Origin: Paenibacillus brevis
Lineage (GTDB): Bacteria > Bacillota > Bacilli > Paenibacillales > Paenibacillaceae
Assembly (NCBI RefSeq): GCF_018919145.1
Contig: NZ_JAHLQJ010000008.1
Coordinates: 1-64,000, forward strand
Direction of reading: 5' to 3'
Length of the DNA stretch: 64,000 bases
Numbering within the stretch: position 1 is the stretch's first letter; each line of letters begins with the position of its first letter. The notes below the pieces were generated by a model that did not search any database, was not told the DNA's origin, and was given only the letters and a program-made list of their open reading frames with translations. Positions 32,798 through 39,762 of this stretch are shown here, in pieces. Position numbers and translations under genes: made by a program.

Positions 32798-33884
32798 TCA
32801 TACGCCTAATCTGGATTTATTAAAGAAAAATCCGGCTACAGATGGAAATGATACGTTCAATATCGAAACGATGTTGAATGAGAACTGGGACAAGATTGAC
32901 GCGGCGGTCGGGCAGGTTAAAGAGGAAATCGCGGACATTGAAATTCCGCTTTCCGATGCGACGAACGGGACACGAAGCAATGTGGCGGCGTCGGAGAAGG
33001 CAGTGGGAACGGTCAGTGCGCAGTTGGCAGATGTTACGATGCAAGGGGTGAGATATGCCGTGGATACCGGGACAGCCACTGCAAAGGTTGTAGTGTTGCC
33101 TGCTCCAGTCCCTACAGCATATTCAGAGGGCTTGGCGATTTCCTTTAAAAACAGCGTCCAGAATACAGGGGCAGTGACGATTAACGTAAATGGGATGGGG
33201 GCAAAGGCTGTACTTAAATCCAACGGATTTGCGATGACGAGTGGCAATTTAAAGGCTAATAGTATCTATACAATACGCTATAACGGCACGGCTTTTATCT
33301 TACAGGGTGAAGGGGGTGAGTATGGAACTGCAACCGTCGAACATGTATTAGCACCTAATACAATTGGCACAGAGAATGGTATAGTCGCTGGAACAATGCC
33401 AAATCAGGGGGCTATTACAAACACAATCATGGTACAAAATGGATCATATACAATCCCTGCGGGGTATCACAATGGAAACGGCAAAGTAACTGCAATATAC
33501 GACGCTGAACAAGTAATGGGTCCGGGAGAGAACTTGCTTTTTTATCAGCGATTGGATACGATCCAATCTGCCACTAGCGGCCCACTTACGAAAGTTAGAT
33601 CAATAACAGTAGGTAAAACCGGAACATATAGAATCAGATTTACCATGAGGCCGTTTTATAGCGGCGGTTATGCTTCAGGCAGAATATATAAAAATGGCAC
33701 TCCTTACGGGGTGCTACGTTCGTTTTCAAGTGATAGACAAGACGGGCCATACCAAGAATACACAGAAGATCTATCCTTTAACGCTGGGGATACGATTGAA
33801 CTCTGGATAGCTGGTAACAGTATTAATTACACAGTGCCAAGAGTCTACGGAGACAAACCTTCATACATTGTCCCTATTATGTAA
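32790..33884 (+). CDS. Tail fibre (receptor-binding) protein
   Basis: A fibre of 364 residues starts at TTG 32790 (GGAGG 8 nt upstream). The N-terminal attachment region has TPNLDLLKKNPATDGNDTFN and NENWDKIDAAV. The middle is a repeat-like beta region with GTENGIVAGTMPNQG and IPAGYHNGNGKV. The C-terminus (about 245-364) is a beta-sandwich with GKTGTYRIRFTMRP and AGDTIELWI, probably the tip that binds the target cell wall. The second half is AT-richer than the first, as expected for an exchanged specificity module. It has no separate chaperone gene. Confidence 0.85.
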   Translation: MANHTPNLDLLKKNPATDGNDTFNIETMLNENWDKIDAAVGQVKEEIADIEIPLSDATNGTRSNVAASEKAVGTVSAQLADVTMQGVRYAVDTGTATAKVVVLPAPVPTAYSEGLAISFKNSVQNTGAVTINVNGMGAKAVLKSNGFAMTSGNLKANSIYTIRYNGTAFILQGEGGEYGTATVEHVLAPNTIGTENGIVAGTMPNQGAITNTIMVQNGSYTIPAGYHNGNGKVTAIYDAEQVMGPGENLLFYQRLDTIQSATSGPLTKVRSITVGKTGTYRIRFTMRPFYSGGYASGRIYKNGTPYGVLRSFSSDRQDGPYQEYTEDLSFNAGDTIELWIAGNSINYTVPRVYGDKPSYIVPIM

Positions 33885-33903
33885 TTAAAACGGAAATGAA
33901 AGG

Positions 33904-34134
33904 ATGTATTGGATTAGGCTTTCAAGAACCCGGATGGAACCTCCCCAAAATCTAGAACCTTTGGAAGGTCAAATTCTTGGAAACACAGATTACCTAATCG
34001 ATCTTGACTATCGGTTATCATTGATCGAAAAGCATGATTTGAGGAGATGTCGTTTTTTTATTGCCCCCGACCCATCGGGGGCTTTCTCTTTCTCTTTCCC
34101 ACCGCAATTTCACTCCCCATCTGATTGGAGGTGA
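33904..34134 (+). CDS. Small protein at the xkdX position
   Basis: A possible 76-residue protein of unknown function; LGNTDYLIDLDYRLSLIEK is the only gene-like core. The start is unsure (ATG 33904 has a poor ribosome site; ATG 33934 is an alternative). The frame runs through the terminator at 34063, giving an unlikely C-terminus RFFIAPDPSGAFSFSF. Either the gene is slightly degenerate or a frameshift hides the true end near the TGA at about 34040. Confidence 0.4.
   Translation: MYWIRLSRTRMEPPQNLEPLEGQILGNTDYLIDLDYRLSLIEKHDLRRCRFFIAPDPSGAFSFSFPPQFHSPSDWR
34063..34090 (+). terminator. Terminator between fibre and lysis genes
   Basis: GCCCCCGA/TCGGGGGC with a CCCA loop is followed by TTTCTCTTTCTCTTTC. 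The lysis genes beyond would need readthrough or their own promoter. Confidence 0.75.
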
Positions 34135-34140
34135 ATAGGC

Positions 34141-34503
34141 ATGAGTGAGGCAACGGATCAGGAGCCGAAGCTTCTGGTAGAAATACAAATCCAACTTGCC
34201 CGCATTGAAAAGACGCTCGAGACGGTGCCGATGATGACGGCGACGCTGGAGGCGGTCAAGGAGACGGCGCGGGATGCGCATCAGGCGGCGGCCTCTGCGC
34301 ATCAGCGGTTGGATGTGCTTGGGCAGGTGAAGGATGTAGCCGATGATGCGAGACGCAAGGCGGAGGCTGCGCTTCATCGGCTGGATCAGGCCGAGGATGA
34401 GCAGAACTGGTTCAAGCGAACCTTTTACGGTGCGGTAATCGTAGCTGTGGGCGGGGCACTGGTCACGGCTATTTTTGCAGCCATTAATCTGGCAGGGACA
34501 TAA
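34141..34503 (+). CDS. xhlA: XhlA-type lysis protein
   Basis: The 120-residue protein has a long N-terminal coiled coil (about 10-90, Ala/Lys/Glu-rich heptads) and one C-terminal membrane helix (FYGAVIVAVGGALVTAIFAAI). This is the XhlA (haemolysin) pattern, which aids holin-dependent release in PBSX. GGAGG lies 9 nt upstream. Base composition is GC-rich compared with the fibre. Confidence 0.85.
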   Translation: MSEATDQEPKLLVEIQIQLARIEKTLETVPMMTATLEAVKETARDAHQAAASAHQRLDVLGQVKDVADDARRKAEAALHRLDQAEDEQNWFKRTFYGAVIVAVGGALVTAIFAAINLAGT

Positions 34504-34553
34504 GTACAAGCAATGTCTATCAAATCGAATATTTTATATTAGGAGTGAGAGAA

Positions 34554-35432
34554 ATGCAGAATCGCAGCGGTAATCATGCACAAGGTATTGATGTCTCCCA
34601 CTGGCAAGGCACCATTGATTGGGATAAGGTTTGCTCTTCGGGCAAAAGCTTTGTGTTTATGAAGGCGAGTCAGGGGACATCCCGGGTCGACCCTAATTTC
34701 AAAATAAATGCTGCTGGCGCCAAGGCAGCGGGGCTGCTGATAGGGCCCTATCATTTTCTTGACGCAACCACACCGAGTGCAGCAAGACAGGAAGCTCAGC
34801 ATTTCTATGCAGCTCTGTTAACTGCAGGTGTGGAGTTTGATTTGCCGCCGGTGATGGATTATGAGAGTAATCCGGGGCGGTTGAGCAAGCAGGCCATCAA
34901 TGAGATTGCCAAGAGTTTTTTGGTTGAAATTGAACGGCTTACCGGCAGAATGCCGATCATCTATACCGGCAACAGCTTTGCCGGGCAATTCGATGCCGGG
35001 CTTGGCAGATATCCGCTGTGGGTAGCAAGGTACAGTAATCAGGCCCCTTATGACGTCCCCGGATGGAACACTTGGAGCTTCTGGCAATACAGCGATACAG
35101 GATCGATCCCCGGCATTACGGGAAATGTGGACCTGAATGAATTCAGCGGTACGGTAAAAGAATTGCAGCGTTTCTGCCAGATCCATACAGAGCCTTCAGC
35201 AAGCAAGGAAACGGATAACAACAGGTTGCTGGAATCCCGAATTGCCGACTTGGAGCGAAGACTGAACATGTATGGCACAGAACCGCTCCCTAAGTGGGCG
35301 GAGCCTGCTGTCATTGCGGGCAAGCAGTCGGGTGCAATCACAACCTCCGCAGATAAGGGAGTGCCTGAATTGGTCGCTCTACAGATGCTATATAATCTAG
35401 GCCTGCTTGAGCCCAAGACACAGAAGTCCTAG
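34554..35432 (+). CDS. GH25 lysozyme (endolysin)
   Basis: The 292-residue N-acetylmuramidase has a GH25 domain (about 10-200) with GIDVSHWQGTIDW (catalytic Asp), the DYES motif in PVMDYESN, and WQYSDTGSIPGITGNVDLNEF at the end of the barrel. The C-terminal part (about 225-290) has a short coiled coil (RLLESRIADLERRLNMYG) and a helical segment of unknown role, perhaps wall binding. ATG 34554 has AGGAG 8 nt upstream. It lyses the producer to release tail particles. Confidence 0.92.
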   Translation: MQNRSGNHAQGIDVSHWQGTIDWDKVCSSGKSFVFMKASQGTSRVDPNFKINAAGAKAAGLLIGPYHFLDATTPSAARQEAQHFYAALLTAGVEFDLPPVMDYESNPGRLSKQAINEIAKSFLVEIERLTGRMPIIYTGNSFAGQFDAGLGRYPLWVARYSNQAPYDVPGWNTWSFWQYSDTGSIPGITGNVDLNEFSGTVKELQRFCQIHTEPSASKETDNNRLLESRIADLERRLNMYGTEPLPKWAEPAVIAGKQSGAITTSADKGVPELVALQMLYNLGLLEPKTQKS

Positions 35433-35453
35433 TTACAGAAGAGAGGAGGGATC

Positions 35454-35657
35454 ATGATGAAGATCGATTGGAAACGGAAGCTGTCTTCACGAAAATTCTG
35501 GGCCATGGTGGTTGCGGTGGGGACCTCGGTGCTTGCTGCTGCTGGAGCTTCAGACGATACAACAGTGAAGGTGACGGGTATCATTAGCGCTGTGGGTGCA
35601 TGCGTCGTCTATATGCTGGCGGAGGCATACACGGATGGCAGCAACAAATCCGAGTAG
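35454..35657 (+). CDS. Holin
   Basis: This 67-residue protein has a basic N-terminus and two hydrophobic segments (FWAMVVAVGTSVLAAAG and VTGIISAVGACVVYMLAEA), typical of small phage holins encoded beside the lysin. It would form pores that let the GH25 lysin reach the wall. GGAGGG is just upstream; the second of two tandem ATGs has the better spacing. It ends the tail locus. Confidence 0.82.
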   Translation: MMKIDWKRKLSSRKFWAMVVAVGTSVLAAAGASDDTTVKVTGIISAVGACVVYMLAEAYTDGSNKSE

Positions 35658-35668
35658 GAGAAGGCTTA

Positions 35669-35734
35669 TTGCTAAGCGAAGTCCAGTACATTCAAATAGG
35701 CTTTATTCAAACGGAGGAAGAGCGTTTTGAATAG
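35669..35734 (+). CDS. Possible 21-residue peptide or gene remnant
   Basis: TTG 35669 with GGAG 8 nt upstream opens a 21-codon frame (starts LSEVQYIQIGF, ends ERFE) that stops just before the left flank of repeat copy 4. It may be the remains of a gene cut off by repeat insertion, or chance. The 35658-36060 gap otherwise contains only the repeat. Confidence 0.25.
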   Translation: MLSEVQYIQIGFIQTEEERFE

Positions 35735-35780
35735 ATTTTATATAGCTTTATCAGTTGAAATATTGCAGCTGCGCACAAAA

Positions 35781-35955
35781 GGCATAAGTGTGAAGTGTTC
35801 TGTTCTGTAGTGAAGGCTCTCTGGAGGAAAGCTGCTTCGGGAGCATAAGTTTGTTAGCGTCCGCCTTTGAGAGTGGATTTCTACCTTATAATGCTTCGTT
35901 TATTCAGAGAGATCCGTGAACAACGGCGATCGTAAGAACACTTCACACGTTGCCC
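35781..35955 (-). repeat. Palindromic intergenic repeat, copy 4 (long form)
   Basis: A 175-bp core is reverse-complement to copy 1. Ends GGCATAAGTGTGAAGTGTTC and GAACACTTCACACGTTGCC pair. Compared with the short form, an extra 35-40 bp segment with its own hairpin replaces the GCTTACGCTTC part. Outer ends (TATATAGC near 35741 and its mate near 35984) are degenerate. Confidence 0.88.
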
Positions 35956-36060
35956 CCAGCGTACAAGTCCTTATTCCAACTTCTATAGCTTTAAAGTATA
36001 ATTGATTTAATATCCCAGTTCTGCATGAATTGGGAATTCGGAAGGAGATGAGCCCAGCTT

Positions 36061-36246
36061 ATGTTAGATCAACAGCACCAACCTTTTGCTGATTCTGCTG
36101 ATCCATACGGTGCAAAGGCTAATTATGATGTCAATGCTGCCAAGCTCCATCGCGAAGGCGCACCCGGCCTTTGGAGACAAGTTTCCAATCTGCTTATCCT
36201 GACAGGGATCATCGCGGCTATTATACTTTTGTTTAGACTATTTTAA
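36061..36246 (+). CDS. Small membrane protein
   Basis: This 61-residue protein has a soluble N-terminal half (Gln/Asp/Ala rich) and one C-terminal membrane helix (LLILTGIIAAIILLFRLF). GGAAGGAG lies about 14 nt upstream of ATG. Unknown function. It lies between two inverted repeat copies and is convergent with the 41-residue gene on the other strand. Confidence 0.6.
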   Translation: MLDQQHQPFADSADPYGAKANYDVNAAKLHREGAPGLWRQVSNLLILTGIIAAIILLFRLF

Positions 36247-36262
36247 CTTTCAGCTTTAACTT

Positions 36263-36290
36263 TTGGCGGCCGCGGGCCGCTCTTCATTTT
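36263..36290. terminator. Terminator between two convergent small genes
   Basis: GCGGCC/GGCCGC with a 3-nt loop is followed on the plus strand by TCTTCATTTTT. It lies between the 61- and 41-residue genes. Confidence 0.55.
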
Positions 36291-36409
36291 TCCCAAAATA
36301 CCGAGAATAAGATATACACCACATAGCCGGCTCCTAGTAACAGTGCAAACGCGCTGATCCACAGTACGCCCTTTCCCCAACTTCGGAATTTCTCTCCTTG
36401 CTTATACAT
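36284..36409 (-). CDS. 41-residue single-helix membrane protein
   Basis: A short frame on the minus strand, ATG 36409 to TGA 36284, encodes 41 residues: a charged start (MYKQGEKFRSWGKG), a membrane helix (VLWISAFALLLGAGYVVYIL) and a short end FSVFWEK. AAAGGAG precedes ATG by 9 nt, so translation is likely. Unknown function; similar tiny proteins are common in Bacillales. It is below usual gene-calling size. Confidence 0.65.
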   Translation of the reverse strand: MYKQGEKFRSWGKGVLWISAFALLLGAGYVVYILFSVFWEK

Positions 36410-36476
36410 GCTGATCAACTCCTTTGTTATTCTCTTAAGTCAGAATCCCCTGTTTCAAACGTTCTCATGTGAATCT

Positions 36477-36709
36477 TATATAGGTTGAATTAATGATGTA
36501 CGTTGGAGGCAACGTGCGAAGTGTTCTTACGATCGCTATTGTTCATGGATTTCTCTTATTGAACTAAGCCATCAAGGGGTAGAAATTCACTCACAAAGGC
36601 GAACGCTCCGAGCATATGCTCACGAAGTAGCTTTCTTTCAGAAAGCTTTTACTTCAGCACACTTCACTCTTATGCCTTAACTACGTAGCATTTTAGTTAA
36701 ACCTATATA
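36477..36709 (+). repeat. Palindromic intergenic repeat, copy 5 (long form)
   Basis: Outer ends TATATAGGTTGAATTAA (36477-36493) and TTAGTTAAACCTATATA (36693-36709) are inverted with three mismatches. The core 36508-36676 has the same orientation as copy 1 and the long-form insert with stem AGCTTTC/GAAAGCT. It fills most of the 36410-36811 gap. Confidence 0.9.
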
Positions 36710-36725
36710 GTTGTTTTTTGCATTA

Positions 36726-36792
36726 AACATTATAACGTTATATTTACATACGCTACATATCGTGATAAAGTAAAACCGAACATTATAACGTT
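36726..36792. promoter_or_regulatory. Twin near-palindromes, probable GntR operators and promoter region
   Basis: AACATTATAACGTT occurs at 36726-36739 and again at 36779-36792, 53 bp apart (about five helical turns). Each is a near-palindrome (one mismatched pair). The second ends 19 bp before the amidohydrolase start codon. The GntR gene that closes this operon is the natural binder. Confidence 0.6.
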
Positions 36793-36811
36793 TCTTTGAG
36801 GCGGTGAGAGA

Positions 36812-37936
36812 ATGGATAAGTCCTACGTTCTGAGCGGAATTCAGATCATGGGGAAATCCGGGATCAGCGATATTATAATTAAGGATGGGCGGATCGCAGC
36901 GATTACAGAAACGGAACAAGCGGCATTCGGCAGTGATATGCAAACAATAGACTGTCGCGGGCTTTACGTATCCAGTGGATGGATCGATATGCATGTTCAT
37001 GCTTTTTCGGCGTTTGATCCTTACGGTGATGATATCGATGAGATTGGTGTTCACCAAGGCGTGACGACCGTGGTGGATGCCGGGAGCTGTGGAGCCGACC
37101 GGATTAAGGAGCTAATGGCCGATGGCAAGGAAGCAAAGACGCGGCTGCTGGCTTTTCTGAACATTTCACGGATTGGATTATCGAGGCTGGATGAATTGTC
37201 GCTTATGGAATGGATTGACCGGGAGAAGCTGCGACTGGCAATTGAGCGGCATCGGTCGGATATCGTTGGACTCAAGGCACGGATCAGCCGCAGTGTGGTA
37301 CTGGATCAAGGCCTCGAACCGTTGAAAGCAGCCCGGGAGCTGTCGGATGAGACAGGCTTGCCGCTTATGGTTCATATTGGTTCCGGACCGCCTGATATAC
37401 GGGAGGTACTCCCTTTTTTGAAGCGCAAGGATATTGTGACGCACTATCTGAATGGAAAACGGAATAATTTGTTTGATGAGGATGGAAATCCGCTTGGGGT
37501 GCTTGCTGATGCCATAAAACGGGGTGTCCATCTGGATGTCGGGCATGGTACGGCAAGCTTCTCGTTCAAAGTCGCTGAGGCTGCCAGAAGGCATGGCATT
37601 GCTCCGGATACGATTAGTACTGATATTTACCGGGGGAACCGGCTTAACGGACCGGTATATAACATGGCAAGTGTGCTATCCAAGTTTTTGCTGCTTGGCT
37701 ACTCGCTAGAGCAAATCATTGATGCCGTTACAGTGCGTGCAGCCGCCTGGCTTGGAAGACCGGAGCTGGGGAGAATTCAAGTAGGGGATGAAGCGAACCT
37801 GACTTTGTTCAGCGTGGTGCGGGAGCAGGCTGTACTCCTTGATTCTGAGGGAGAAGAGCGAGTTGCAGACCAATTTATTCGAGCGGAGGGAGTTGTGGCA
37901 AATGGGGAATACATTGCAAGCAAAATACGGGCTTAA
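36812..37936 (+). CDS. Amidohydrolase/deacetylase-family metallohydrolase (dihydroorotase-like)
   Basis: This 374-residue TIM-barrel amidohydrolase has the metal motif DMHVHAF near residue 60, a Lys for carboxylation in VGLKARISR, later His in MVHIGSG and THYLNG, and Asp in ISTDIYRGN. It belongs to the group whose gene always sits beside the PLP enzyme and aldolase that follow here. A plausible job is hydrolysis or deacetylation of an amino-sugar acid derivative; the substrate is not proven. It is first of the operon, GAGGCGG upstream. It overlaps the next gene by 35 bp. Confidence 0.85.
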   Translation: MDKSYVLSGIQIMGKSGISDIIIKDGRIAAITETEQAAFGSDMQTIDCRGLYVSSGWIDMHVHAFSAFDPYGDDIDEIGVHQGVTTVVDAGSCGADRIKELMADGKEAKTRLLAFLNISRIGLSRLDELSLMEWIDREKLRLAIERHRSDIVGLKARISRSVVLDQGLEPLKAARELSDETGLPLMVHIGSGPPDIREVLPFLKRKDIVTHYLNGKRNNLFDEDGNPLGVLADAIKRGVHLDVGHGTASFSFKVAEAARRHGIAPDTISTDIYRGNRLNGPVYNMASVLSKFLLLGYSLEQIIDAVTVRAAAWLGRPELGRIQVGDEANLTLFSVVREQAVLLDSEGEERVADQFIRAEGVVANGEYIASKIRA

Positions 37937-39005
37937 ACGGGTAATCAATGCCAGCGGCCGGATGAGCATACTGGGCGTATCCGCACCGACAGATACGGTG
38001 ATGGAGGCCATGAAGCAAGGCGGTCAGAGCTATGTGGAGATTGCGGACTTGACCAATAAGGCGGGAGATTACATCGCGAGCATCATCGGATCGGAAGCGG
38101 CTGTAATCGTTAACTCCGCGTCTAGCGGGATTGCCCTTTCCGTGGCGGCATTAGTGACGCAAGGGAACCGGCGGCTTAGCGAACGGTTGCATCAGGAACC
38201 GATTGCTCGCAATGAGATCATTATTCTTAAGGGACATAATGTCCAATATGGAGCTCCTGTGGAGACAATGGTTTACCTCGGCGGAGGCTGCCTGATTGAG
38301 GTTGGTTATGCCAATGAAGGAAAAGCAGAGCATATCCGGGATGCGGTCAATGAGCGTACAGCAGCGATTCTATATGTGAAATCCCATCATGCCGTACAGA
38401 AAAACATGATCTCGGTTGAAGAGGCATGGGCCATTGCTAAAGAGCAAGGCGTACCGCTTATTGTAGATGCGGCGGCTGAAGAGGATGTGAAGAAGTATGT
38501 AACCTGCTCGGATCTGGCGATCTATAGCGGCTCTAAAGCGATTGAAGGGCCAACTTCAGGTATTGTTGCAGGGAAACGCCAGTATATTGAGTGGCTCAAG
38601 GTGCAGCTTCATGCCATTGGACGCAGTATGAAGGTAGGCAAGGAGACAAGCTTCGGCCTTTTGCAGGCATTGGATGAATATATGAATAAAGTGGACAAAA
38701 GCGAGCAAGAACGCGCTGCGTTGGAAGCGCTGCTGCCACTTGGCAAATTGCCTGGAGTGAAAGTAAGTATTGTTCAGGATGAAGCGGGGAGAGCCATATT
38801 CCGGGGGCGCATACATATTGATCCCGGCGCAGCCCCGATGAATGCCAAGCAATTGGCAGAAGCATTGCAGCAAGGCGATATAGCGGTGTATACACGCGAT
38901 TACGGGGTGCGGCAAGGATTCTTTGACATTGATCCGCGTCCGTTGCTCGGCGATGATATGGATGTTATCGTAGCTCAAATTCAACAGTTAATGGGAGGAA
39001 AATAA
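37902..39005 (+). CDS. dgaE: PLP-dependent ammonia-lyase, D-glucosaminate-6-phosphate type
   Basis: This 367-residue SelA-related fold-type-I PLP enzyme has Schiff-base Lys in YSGSKAIEGPTSG and phosphate-binding residues in VNSASSGIALSVAAL. Homologues include DgaE of Salmonella, which deaminates D-glucosaminate-6-phosphate to 2-keto-3-deoxygluconate-6-phosphate. The start ATG 37902 has GGAGGGAG 9 nt upstream; an earlier frame extension lies within the upstream gene. Because a KDG-type kinase gene follows, the enzyme may act on unphosphorylated substrate here. That is inference. Confidence 0.83.
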   Translation: MGNTLQAKYGLKRVINASGRMSILGVSAPTDTVMEAMKQGGQSYVEIADLTNKAGDYIASIIGSEAAVIVNSASSGIALSVAALVTQGNRRLSERLHQEPIARNEIIILKGHNVQYGAPVETMVYLGGGCLIEVGYANEGKAEHIRDAVNERTAAILYVKSHHAVQKNMISVEEAWAIAKEQGVPLIVDAAAEEDVKKYVTCSDLAIYSGSKAIEGPTSGIVAGKRQYIEWLKVQLHAIGRSMKVGKETSFGLLQALDEYMNKVDKSEQERAALEALLPLGKLPGVKVSIVQDEAGRAIFRGRIHIDPGAAPMNAKQLAEALQQGDIAVYTRDYGVRQGFFDIDPRPLLGDDMDVIVAQIQQLMGGK

Positions 39006-39006
39006 G

Positions 39007-39762
39007 ATGGCGGGAATCGACAAGCGTTTTTACCAGGGAAGGATTGCATTGAATGTGCTCGCGAAGGATATTGCCAATGCCAAAGAGGTGTTTGAAGCAG
39101 CAGAGGGCCACGTACTGGTCGGAGTGTTGTCCAAAGCATATCCGACGGTAGAGGAAGCGGTCGTTGCAATGCGGCAATACGGAGAGGCGATTGAGGATGC
39201 AGTATCCATCGGCTTGGGTGCTGGCGATAACCGGCAGGCAGCCGTCGTGGCGGAAATTGCGAAGCATTATCCGGGCAGCCATATTAATCAGGTATTCCCG
39301 GCTGTGGGGGCGACACGGGCTAACCTTGGAGCGCGGGACAGCTGGATCAACAGCTTGGTGTCTCCGACAGGCAAAGTTGGTTACGTTAATATCTCCACAG
39401 GACCGATAAGCGCGGCGAACGGAGATCATGCCATCGTTCCTGTAAAGGCAGCAATTGCACTCGTCAAGGATATGGGCGGGAATGCCTTGAAGTATTATCC
39501 GATGAAGGGTTTGGCTTGTGAAGACGAATACCGTGAGGTCGCCAAGGCTTGCGCTGAGGAAGGGTTGGCTTTGGAGCCGACTGGCGGGATTGATCTGGAC
39601 AACTTTGAGCCGATTGTAAAGATCGCGCTTGAAGCAGGGGTAGAGAAGGTTATTCCACATGTATATTCTTCAATTATTGATTCCGACTCCGGGAATACCA
39701 GACCGGAAGACGTGCGTACCTTGCTTGATATCGTGAAAAGGCTGGCGCAAACCTATGCCTAA
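39007..39762 (+). CDS. dgaF: 2-keto-3-deoxy-6-phosphogluconate-type aldolase (DgaF family)
   Basis: This 251-residue protein of the DgaF/EF_0839 family splits KDGP/KDPG into pyruvate and glyceraldehyde-3-phosphate. VGVLSKAYPTVEEAV, the conserved NQVFPAVGAT and KYYPMKGLACEDEYREVAKA (candidate Schiff-base Lys) and LEPTGGIDLDNF are family landmarks. It begins 1 bp after the ammonia-lyase stop with GGAGG upstream, and overlaps the kinase gene by 8 bp. Confidence 0.85.
   Translation: MAGIDKRFYQGRIALNVLAKDIANAKEVFEAAEGHVLVGVLSKAYPTVEEAVVAMRQYGEAIEDAVSIGLGAGDNRQAAVVAEIAKHYPGSHINQVFPAVGATRANLGARDSWINSLVSPTGKVGYVNISTGPISAANGDHAIVPVKAAIALVKDMGGNALKYYPMKGLACEDEYREVAKACAEEGLALEPTGGIDLDNFEPIVKIALEAGVEKVIPHVYSSIIDSDSGNTRPEDVRTLLDIVKRLAQTYA

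Larger units (their letters stand above)
20967..35657. mobile_element. PBSX-like contractile-tail locus without head genes (tailocin candidate)
   Basis: A 14.7-kb block has a leftward control arm (repressor, ImmA-type protease, small unknown) and a rightward structural/lysis arm in the PBSX order xkdK-M-N-O-P-Q-R-S-T-U, fibre, XhlA, lysin, holin. Portal, terminase, capsid, protease, replication and integrase genes are all missing, and the structural arm begins with a tail-completion-like gene directly before the sheath. No att-type flanking direct repeat was found. Intact frames and overlapping genes argue for maintained function, not decay. Confidence 0.8.

Noticed and set aside
20967..36410. 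Integrated prophage with att sites
   Set aside because: No integrase or recombinase gene and no convincing direct repeat at both ends; the flanking palindromic repeats occur elsewhere in the window and only on the right side of the locus.
36508..36676. Repeat copies considered as a CRISPR array or riboswitch
   Set aside because: Copies are kilobases apart and inverted, without spacer periodicity; no known riboswitch core could be matched, and copies lie after genes as often as before them.
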